A stretch of DNA of 64,000 nt. Source: Gigantopelta aegis. Taxonomy: Eukaryota; Mollusca; Gastropoda; Neomphalida; Peltospiridae. Location: NCBI RefSeq assembly GCF_016097555.1, contig NC_054706.1, positions 58,944,460 through 59,008,459 of the forward strand, read 5' to 3'. Below the pieces are notes generated by a model. The model ran no database searches, was not told where the DNA came from, and was given only the letters and a program-made list of their open reading frames with translations. Of the stretch, positions 49,858 to 59,500 are shown one piece after another. Made by a program: the position numbers and the translations under genes. Each line of letters begins with the position of its first letter. Within the stretch, counting starts at the first letter, position 1.

Positions 49858-50175
49858 GTGGCGGGATGTAGCCCAGTGATAAAGCGCTCGCTTCGTGCGC
49901 GGTCGGTTTAGGATCGATCCCCGTCGGTGGCCCCACTGGGCTATTTCTCGTTCCAGCCAGTGCTCTACAACTGGGGTAACAAAGGCCATGTCTGTGGGAT
50001 GGTGTGTATAAAAGATTCCTTGCTGCTAATCGAAAAGATCGAGTAGCCCATGAAGTGGCGACAGCGGGTTTCCTCTATATATATCTGTGTGGTCTTTTAC
50101 CATATGTCTGACGCCATATAACCGTAAGTAAAATGTGTCAAGTGCGTCGTTAAATAAAACATTTTCCTTCCTTCC
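49858..50175 (+). repeat. SINE type A2, full length
   Basis: GTGGCGGGATGTAGCCCAGT, GGTTTAGGATCGATCCCC, body and tail TGCGTCGTTAAATAAAACAT, TTTCCTTCCTTCC. Confidence 0.9.
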
Positions 50176-50439
50176 GTGTTTGTGACATGGCGGATATAGA
50201 GAATACTACACGAGTGGTCGTTAGATGTCATTAATCTTACAAGTTTTATTTAAAAACGAGCGAAAGCGAGATGGATATCTTTTTAAATTGTAAGTTGTAA
50301 GATATATTATATCTAATGGGCACGAATGTGGTATTATATGTTTTACACATCAAAAATAGGCCTAAATTTAAATGTATTTTCCAGATCATACTTATTTACG
50401 GCCCTAGCGCTTATCGTTAACTTTTGTGCCACAGGGAAC

Positions 50440-50660
50440 TTCTGGACTGGTGGAAGAGACTCGGGGAGTGCTAGCGGTCCACTGGTTAGGGGACGCAATG
50501 CTTGCCTTGCCCCGGGCGCTGGCAACCCACTGCTGCGTTTAGCCAGACCGAGCAGAAGAACTATTTGATTGGTTTCCGACGTGGCCATTTGGTTTTACGT
50601 GAAGCCCATAAACCAGTCTAGCGGACGTTTTTCTGCTCAGTCTGGCTGAACGCAGACCGG
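50440..50660. repeat. Dispersed repeat fragment beside Tc1 copy 2
   Basis: GC-richer sequence with CTATTTGATTGGTTTCCGAC and GTGGCCATTTGGTTTTACGT. The inverse of this segment recurs at about 52443-52490 on the other side of the Tc1-like element. Confidence 0.65.
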
Positions 50661-50675
50661 TTTAACGCATATATA

Positions 50676-52169
50676 CTCTTCAAAAGAAGAAACGCAAAAC
50701 CACATTGTCGTAACATTTGGAGAATTGATTTAATTATTGAATGGCGAGTCCGATAATTACCAAATGTTGCAGGATTGTTCACAATTCACTCTAGTCCATT
50801 GTGAGTAAGTGATAGGACACACCACCAAGGTCAAGGTCATCTGGAGTCAATACCGGGTGTGGCCTCCGCGTGTGTTGACAACTGCCTGGCACCGCCTGCC
50901 TATTGAAGCAACCAGAGTACGGATGACTTCCCGGGGGATGATGGCCCACTCGGCCTGCAAGGCTGCTGCCAGCTCGGGCAGGGTCTGGGGCTGTGGTTGT
51001 CGCTGTCGGAGGCGTCGGTCCAACTCGTCCCATAGATTCTCAATTGGGTTCAAATCCGGTGATATCGATGGCCAAGGAAGGACATTAATGTTGTTGTTCT
51101 GTAGGAAAGCCGTTGTGAGACGTGCTGTGTGAGGCCTGGCGTTGTCATGTTGGAACACTGCGTTGGCTTTGGCCATAACTGGAACGATGTGTGGCCGGAG
51201 GATCTGGTCAATGTAGCCCTGTGCATTCAGGTTGCCCTGCACGTGGACCAGGTCAGTTCTGCCAGTGTGTGAGATGGCTGCCCACACCATGACACTACCC
51301 CCGCCGAATCTGTCCACTTCCTGCACGCAGTTTGCCGCATAACGTTCACCACGGCGCCTATACACGCGACATCTTCCATCATGACGTCGGAGCAGAAATC
51401 GGGACTCGTCACTGAACCACACCTGTCTCCATCGCAGTTGAGGCCATTGTCAATGAATCTGGCACCACTGCAGTCGGAGTCGACGGTGTTGTGGTGTTAA
51501 GATGACACCTCGAACTGGACGTCTGGCACGAATTCCTACCTCACGTAGGCGGTTCCGTACGGTCTGGTCGGATATCCTGCGCAAACCTGGTATTGCTGCG
51601 GCTGTGGAGGTGGCAGTAGTCAATCGTTCCCGAAGGTGGCGTACCCGGATGTAGCGGTCCTGCCCGGGGATAGTGACCCGTGGTCGACCGGATCTAGGGA
51701 GGTCACGTGTTGATCCATGTTGCTGGTAACGGTCCCACAGTCATGAGATGGTGCTTGGGGACACATGGAATGCCCTGGCAACGGCCGTTCTGGATTCGCC
51801 TGCGTCTAGTCGGCCGATGGCATTGTTTCTCTGCGGTTCACTGAGACGTGGCATGTCCTGGATTGTCAACTGTCGGCCAGATACAGAGGCCAGGCAAGCG
51901 AACACCCTGCACTTTTATACTGTCGGTGTTCATGTTGCACGTGCAGACAACGCACGTGCAGTGGTGACATGGTTTGCACGTGGCTGCGTTTTTGCGAATA
52001 TTCACGTTTTGGAACTTTATTGTACAGTAGCTGCGTTTTATCGAATGTAACCGTGGGAATGTGTTTGGGACATGCAATGACCTTATATTCACAAAGCATG
52101 AACCGGTAGGAAACATAAAATCGGAGTTATAACCCATTTGTACCCTTTTGCGTTTCTTTTTTTGAAGAG
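50676..52169 (-). mobile_element. Tc1-like DNA transposon, family 2, copy 2 (about 1494 bp)
   Basis: Same ends as copy 1 (CTCTTCAAAAGAAGAAACGC), flanked by TA at both sides. Most bases match copy 1. The main internal difference is a small deletion near 51816, in the part coding the N-terminus. It is inserted into an older repeat resembling those at 4915-5270 and 21640-21980. Confidence 0.93.
50847..51855 (-). pseudogene. Tc1-like transposase, nearly whole but broken (family 2, copy 2)
   Basis: An open stretch at 51422-50847 (191 aa) holds the whole DDE domain: FSDESRF, QHDNARPH and PIENLWDE with 34 residues between the last D and E. Upstream, a CGA-to-TGA change (relative to copy 1) and a short deletion separate it from the helix-turn-helix part. 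This copy keeps the catalytic half better than copy 1. Confidence 0.9.
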
Positions 52170-52214
52170 TATATGTAACAGAGCAATCGATTTTGATTGT
52201 GCTTTTTTCATTGG

Positions 52215-52268
52215 ATATCACCGGTGTTCGTGTGGGTCTGTCTGTGTGTGGGTCTGTCTGTGTGTGTG

Positions 52269-52308
<40 letters not shown>

Positions 52309-52355
52309 TCTCTCTCTGTGTGTGGGTGTGGCCGGTGTTTGTGTGTGTTATTATA
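52215..52355. repeat. GT/CT microsatellite
   Basis: Alternating GTCTGTCTGTGTGTG and CTCTCTCT runs. It interrupts the dispersed repeat that begins at 52172. Confidence 0.93.
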
Positions 52356-52494
52356 GTTATACGTTTTTTTTTTTTAAAAACGAATCGGGCGAATGTGCAG
52401 GAGGGGATCTAGACTAGGTGACCTATAACATATAGGCTAATCGCTTCACAGTAAACCAAATGGCCACGTCGGGGGGACCAATCAAATATTTTTG

Positions 52495-52635
52495 TTTGTT
52501 GTTGTTAACGACATTACTGGAGCACATTGATTAATTAATCATCGGTTATTGGATGTCGAAATTTTATGGTAATTCTGACTCGTTATTAGAGAAAACCCGC
52601 TACATTTTTCCAATCAAATAGTTCGCGGATGTAAT
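52495..52635 (-). repeat. SINE type A1 fragment
   Basis: TTGTTAACGACATTACTGGA GCACATTG to GAAAACCCGCTACATTTTTC; tail half only. Confidence 0.8.
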
Positions 52636-53044
52636 GCTAGGATCAAACTACCAACTGCCAGCACAAAGTTGGCCAACCTTTTGCTCTCACGATTTCCACG
52701 ACTGTCCAGTTGCTAGTCTGAACACTCTTACAACTCTATTCTCGTTGTATAACCCATTGGTTGTTAATCTGAGCGCACGTACCCGTCGTAAGTCGGGAGT
52801 TGGGGGAAATTATGATGCAACTGTCGACTTTCTGCTGACAGTTGGTAGTCATACCCTAGCATTAGCGAAACGTTTGCTGGCTGAACTTGGGGAAGATGTT
52901 GGCAAATCGTGTTTGACGCCATCCAATTACAAATGTTGAACACACTCCACCCGCCTCCAAAACACATTTCATATTGTCTGTGTGTAGATTTACGGTAGTT
53001 AGTGCTTGGAATAGCACACATCACAGATTAAACAATTTTGTCCC

Positions 53045-53130
53045 ATGCTCAGCCACTGGCCTTGCCAGAGACTGAGGGACGTGGGATGGACATGCCTGAA
53101 CCTCTTTTGGATATAAGCACATAAATAAAG
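53045..53130 (+). repeat. SINE tail fragment (type D)
   Basis: GCTCAGCCACTGGCCTTGCC to GGATATAAGCACATAAATAA; related to 14480-14575. Confidence 0.65.
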
Positions 53131-54830
53131 TAACAGTAACAGAGTTAATACATGCAAATTTAAACATCAATAAAAGATATAAATTATAACAAGCTAGCTC
53201 AATGATGGAAAACCATTTATTAATTACTGGGTATTATAATATGATGAAGTCACTGTGTGTCATTTTCCATTGGTCAACAGAAACAGTTACAGGACAGCTA
53301 GACCAATAATAGGGTTTACAATTCATAACATAAGGCCATTATAAATTAAATAATAGATTTTTATCCAAAGGTTTTTTAAAATGGGCGAGGAGGGTGAATT
53401 TTAAAATTTATATATATATGAAAAAAAAAATCCAGAACATTGGAAATACTACTTATCAAGTAAAAAAATAATAATGATAATAATTTCAGAAGGGGGGGGG
53501 GGGGTACAATAAAAACACCCCGGGGGTTGCCTTTATCCTCGGGGTGGTCAGGGATGAAAATCTAGGTATTTTATAATGTGCACCTACCGGCTGGATCTAG
53601 TGGGAATTTCACTATTAGCTCAGTTGATAAAGCACCGAGAGTCTGTGGTTCGAATCCCCTCAGTGAAGGTTGATTTTTATCTGTTATAATAATATTTTGG
53701 GAAAATTTGTTTGTACGACATCACAATTTAACCCTTTCAACCAGGTGTGATTCTGCTTTCGAACTGACAACCTCGAATTTATCAATTGTAGTACAGTTCA
53801 GAAACTGTCCGGTGAAATGTTGAGTTCAGACCCACATGAATCAGTGGGACCGAGAAGTGTGTGTGTGGGGGGGGGGGGGGGGGGGGGGGCCTGTACTACC
53901 CCACTTGAGAACAAAAATATACTCTCCTTTTTTGTACTACTCTATATAAAAGTAAAGGTAAAACAAAATATGGCTTATGTCCCCCTACTATGGAGGCTGT
54001 GACACACCACTGGAGGAGGTGCCCACCCAACCTCCCACCTCACCCCTCAACTCCAGATCCTATAGGCCTGGATTTTTTTAATGGATGAATGAAACATGTA
54101 CTGGCAGCATGGTCATCATTATTATTATTTTAAAGTTTATTGACATTCTAATAATTTAAAGGTTTTGCGAAAATATCTTCATATTTTTTCTCACAAATTT
54201 CTAATAGAGGCTATATCTGGAGTGTGGGGCACAATCTTTAGCATTGTCTTTAGTAGTCTTTAGTGGTGGTGGGGGATGCACAAGCAACATTTGAATCTTT
54301 ATGGGTAAAAAAAAATATTTCAGTCCCTGACCCCAGGTCCTATGAGCATACAGCATGTTTCTTCTCTAAAATCTTTATATTAAGCACATTTATAGTTATT
54401 ACAACAATAAACATTCATAAAAAAAAATATATTCTTTAAATAGTGGAAAAGGCAAGATGTCAGTATTATACCAATAAAAATAAAATATTGTTAACAAATA
54501 AATGGCAATGGCAAGGCAAGATGCTAGGACAAAATTATTTTAACAAGCACTATCAAAAATATACCCACACATAATTTTTTAAATGCAAGCAACTGTTCAT
54601 CTTCAACTAGATTAGACAGTATAATGCTTTGGTGTAGGCCTACATACCATGTTTGGAGTTATGTACTCAGAGGGCCAGTTATATATATTAATTGGGGTGG
54701 GTCAGTCGGCAGAATTAGATGGGACAATCTTCAGAGTTGGGGGGAGGGGGAGCAATGGCAGAGAAGGTAACACCACACAATGAGCACAGGTTTCTGGTGC
54801 TGATTATTATAGCGAGTACAACAAAAATAA
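53130..54830. other. Intergenic AT-rich stretch
   Basis: Poly-G runs (53494, 53867-53889) and a tRNA-like fragment (TTAGCTCAGTTGATAAAGCA, GTGGTTCGAATCCCC at about 53615-53665) that lacks an anticodon arm of proper size. No gene recognised. Confidence 0.6.
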
Positions 54831-54834
54831 TATA

Positions 54835-55007
54835 CAGTAAAACCCCTCTAAACCGGACACCTTTGGAACCAAGACAAATGTCCTGTTTTTAGAGGGATCC
54901 GTTTAGAGAGGTTCAGTTCTGTCTTGGTTTTTAAAAAGAGACTGTAAAACGTCCAGTTTTGAGGGAATTCCAGATTACAGAGGGTCCAGTTTTGAGAGGT
55001 TTTACTG
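54835..55007. mobile_element. Pogo/Tigger-like MITE, copy 3 (173 bp)
   Basis: CAGTAAAACCCCTCTAAACC to GTTTTGAGAGGTTTTACTG, flanked by TA. Confidence 0.82.
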
Positions 55008-55124
55008 TATATATATATATATAATTATTTTTCAGAAACAGTTTCTGAAGGGTTCCCATGCAGACACGAACCGACAAAGTGTTTCCCATGAAATGTGAAA
55101 TCCTATGGCCTGCTAAATCATCCA

Positions 55125-56431
55125 CTGCAAAATGTTCATTATGGTACAGGATTAGTCAATCTCCCCCCCCCCCCCCACCTGACCCCCACCAAGACACCTA
55201 GATCCATCACTGCAAAATGTTCTTGATTTAACAGGTTTAGTCAAATAGTCTTCCACACCTCACCCCCATCACACATAGATCCTCCACTGCTGTATGTTCT
55301 TGATTTAACATGACTAGTCCAATAAGAAGATCAGGGTTGTTGGTGGTGTGTTTAGTATTACTGTTTTGTCAAATAGTTGCACACACGCACACACACACAC
55401 ACACACACACATATCCCCCACCCCACACATTCCCACCCCCATCAACATGCCTAGATCCTCCACTGCTATAAGTTCTTGATTGTACAGGATTAGTCCAATA
55501 AGAAGATCGGGGATTTTGGTGTTGTTTTTAGTGATACTCATTGTTTTATTTAATAGTCACATACACACCCACCCACCCCACCCCTGCCAACCCCACCAAC
55601 ATCCTCCACTGCAGTACATTCTTGATTAGTCAAATAAGAAGATCTGGTTGTTGGTGTTGAGTTTACTGATACTCATTTTGTTAAATAGTCACACTCCCAC
55701 CCCCGTCAACATGCCTAGATCCTCCACTGTACATTCTTGATTAGTCAAATAAGAAGATCACAGATATTGGTGTTGAGTTTAGCATTACTGTATGTTCTTG
55801 ATTTAACAGGATTAGTCCAATAAGAAGATCAGGGTTGTTGGTGTTGTGTTTAGCATTACTCACCGTTTTGTCAAATAGTCGCACACACACACACACACAC
55901 ACATATCCCCCACCCCACACATTCCCATCCCCATCAACATGCCTAGATCCTCCACTGCTATAAGTTCTTGATTGTACAGGATTAGTCCAATAAGAAGATC
56001 GGGGATGTTGGTGTTGTTTTTAGTGATACTCATTGTTTTGTTTAATAGTCACATACACACCCACCCACCCCACCCCTGCCAACCCCACCAACATCCTCCA
56101 CTGCAGTGCATTCTTGATTAGTCAAATAAAAAGATCAGGTTGTTGGTGTTGAGTTTACTGATACTCATTGTTTTGTTAAATAGTCAAACACCCCCCCCCC
56201 CCCCCCCCCCCCCGTCAACATGCCTAGATCCTCCACTGCTGTACATTCTTGATTGTACAGAATTAGTTAACTAAGACGGGGATGTTGGTGTTGTATTTAT
56301 CGATACTCATTCTTTTGTCAAATGGTCACACACCCACCCACCCCACAAATATGCCTAGATCCTCCACTGCTGTATGTTCTTGATTGTCCAGGATTAGTCT
56401 AATAAGAAGATCAGGGTTTCTGGTGTTGTGT
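55125..56431. repeat. Complex tandem array directly after the gene 2 stop codon
   Basis: About nine diverged units, each with GATCCTCCACTGC, GTTCTTGATT and AATAAGAAGATC (at 55321, 55497, 55633, 55748, 55819, 55989, 56125 as a variant, and 56401). CA and poly-C runs lie between. Two stretches repeat with a 492-bp shift (around 55411 and 55903). In gene direction it is the 3' UTR or flank. Confidence 0.88.
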
Positions 56432-56582
56432 TTAGCTTAGCTTCTTTATTCGTCTCAGCTGGATGTAGGCCAAGATGAAGGTTATAACTACAAAACCCAA
56501 AAGGGCCACTTCCTTCTGCCAGAGATCCCAGGTGGTTGCGTACTGGATACCCTGTGTATCCATATACTGATTTCCAGATGTG
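56432..56582 (-). CDS. ABCG2-like: ABCG2-like gene 2, last exon
   Basis: 151 nt including TAA, the same length as gene 1 exon 17. Codes TSGNQYMDTQGIQYATTWDL, the last helix EVALLGFVVITFILAYIQL and tail RRIKKLS. Acceptor ATTTTCAG. A tandem array begins immediately after the stop codon. Confidence 0.94.
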
Positions 56583-59500
56583 CTGAAAATAAAATTGTAG
56601 GATGTGATACAATATAATCTGTCATATGTTAATTTGGTAAAGCGCTGGCTTGATGCGCAGTCGTTCTGGGATCAATCTCCATCGGTGGGCCCATTGGGCT
56701 ATTACTTGTTCCAGCCAGTGCACCGTGACTGGTATATCAAAGGCTGTGATATGTGCTATCCTGTTTGTTAATATGTGGGATGGTGCATATAAAAGATCCT
56801 TTGCTACTAATGGAAAAATGTAGCAGGTTTCCTCTCTAGTTGTTAGTTGGTTAGTGGTTAGTGAGAGAGAGAAGAGGGTGTAGTGGCCTTACACCTATCC
56901 ATTGATCCTTAAGAACTTGCTCTGGGTTAGAGCCGATAACGGGCTGTGAACCCTGTACTTACCAGCCTGTAGTCTGGTGGCTTAACCACTGCGCTACCAA
57001 GGCCAGTCGCCTGTGTATTAATACAATTCTGATTAATTATTTATATGCATGTTCACTAGCTAACTGCTGAACATAAGTTACGTAACCCCTGTATGTTTAG
57101 ACACAAAGATAAACTCACCAGTTGGTTCCGGTACAGAACATTTGATCCTTTAGTTCATTGATTGTCAGTGCCTATAAAGAAAAAATGTTTCTGATCATAT
57201 CAAGGTGTATTCTTTTATTATATATAATACTACTCAAAAGAATTTAAGGGTCAGACGATATTTTCGACATTATTTTCTGAATATCAATTATATTAGCTAG
57301 ACCATAATGTCATGCATGGTATTGTTCCATTTTGACGAAAGTGGGTCTAAGCAACCCATAAATGAATTAAAATCCACTGTCATTGACACTGTCGACTAGT
57401 TATAATGGCGAAAACATTTGCACGTAAATTAGGGCGAAAGCGAAAGGTCTGCTAAATGCCTATAACTTGCTTTTTCACAAAGCGCTTCATTTGCACACTT
57501 TGCACGTGTATTCCATGTTCCCAATGCTGAATTTCCGTATAACTGGAGCTTGCGTTCGTGTACGGTGCACACTCCAAATTCGACAATGGTACGACTTCAA
57601 CTGACTATCGAAGATCGAGGAAGGGCTATTGCTTGGCTTCAGGATGGCAATACGCAAACAAATGTTGCTCTGAGACTTGGTGTCAGTCAGAGTGTCGTTG
57701 GCCGACTGTGGCAACAGTACCAAGCAACGAATTCTGTTCAAAATCGTCCACGTTCGGGAAGACCCCGAAGCACTACAAATAGAGAGGACCGCTACATCAC
57801 CAATATGGCTCTACGTCAACGCACAACCACTGCACGCCGATTACCTGACAATCTGCAGACTGCGACTGGAACTCGAGTGTCTGATCAAACCATACACAAT
57901 CGTCTGAGAGCCAATAATCTACGCTGCCGTCGACAGGCTGTTCGACCACCACTCCTACCACATCACAGAACGGCCAGACGTCACTGGTGCACGCTTCATC
58001 TGCGGTGGCAACGTGTTCAGTGGGGTCGAGTGATGTTCAATGATGAGTCCAGGTTTAGTCTCCAGTTCAACGACGGTCGGGTTCGTGTCTACAGACGTCC
58101 TGGGGAGCGCTTCGCTGACGTTAACGTTAGACAACGTCACCGGTTTGGTGGTGGCAGCGTCATGGTGTGGGGCGGCATTTCTATCCACCACAGGACCCTC
58201 CTCTATGTGGTGGACGGCAATCTGAATGGAATCCGCTATCTGAATGAGATTATCCGGCCGTTGGTTCTCCCAGGCCTTCAGCAGATTGGCGGCGGGGCAG
58301 TTCTGCAGGATGACAATGCCAGACCCCACCGCGCCAGGGTGGTAACGGACTTTCTCAGACAACAAGGTATCGCCAGGATGGATTGGCAAGCATATTCGCC
58401 TGACTTGGCCCCAATAGAGAACGCCTGGGACGAATTAGGCAGGAGAATTCGGGATAACCATGCCCCTCCGGCCAACCTTCATGATCTGGGTCAACTTCTT
58501 ATGGCAGAGTGGCAGGCCATTCCCCAAGAGTTCTTCAGACGTCTGATCAACAGCACGAGGCAACGATGTGTCGAGTGAATTCGCGCCAGGGGTGGATTCA
58601 CACACTATTAAACGAATGTTCTAATGTGTAAAATCCATGTTTGACAACCTTCAACTTTTGACAGCATGTCATGTGACTTTCTTGTATACAGTGACGTTTA
58701 TTTGTGGTTTTTTGTAAATATGGAACAATAAATTAAATTTTGGGTGTAGTTTACATCATCAATCTAATACACTCTGAAACTTATTTGGTTATAAATTTTT
58801 TACCCTTAAATTCTTTTGAGTAGTATATATGCTTTAAGCACTAATTACTGCATTTTTGTTTTCTTAATAAAAAATTGAATCTTTATCATCAAGTATAATA
58901 AGTTATGACAATAGCCTCTGTCAAGTATACCTGTTATTTTGAGGAAAACCCCACCTACATTTACAACTAGTTATTTGCAAAACAAAATGTAACACAACCT
59001 GACAAAGTTATATACAAAATTTCATTTCAGTACCTTCAGGCAAAACAAATGTTGAATTTTTCTTTTTTCATAGCTAAGTTTAAGGGCCATAACTCTGTCA
59101 AAAATGTATAAATCACCATAAAAGTCAAACGTGATCTGTAACAGTACATGATAAAGTTATACACATTTTTTTAGTTCAATGTCTCAAAACATTGTGAATA
59201 AACTCATATGGAAAACTATATATGGGACAGATGGATGGACAGACAACAGACAGACAGAAAGACCAGAGCCAGTTTAAGGATCCACGGGGCCTGTAGCACA
59301 AATAACAGCGGGACCCCCTTCCCAGGATATATATTTTGCAACCCCTTGGGGAGAGGGGAAAAATAAATGTACACATCACTGCAGGGCCCCTTGAAGAGCG
59401 GGACCCGTAGCCACATGCTACAAGGATAAACCGGCTCTGAGAAGGATGGAAATGACAACTTTAGTATCTTCTGGTTGGATTGGTAGGGGGCTAATAACAG

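Noticed and set aside
53610-53670. tRNA gene
   Set aside because: A-box and TTCGAAT-type B-box are present but the anticodon arm is too short. It is more likely a SINE or tRNA relic.
57550-57585. Upstream start (TTG) of the Tc1-like transposase
   Set aside because: Transposases of this family begin close to the helix-turn-helix. The ATG at 57586 gives the normal length.
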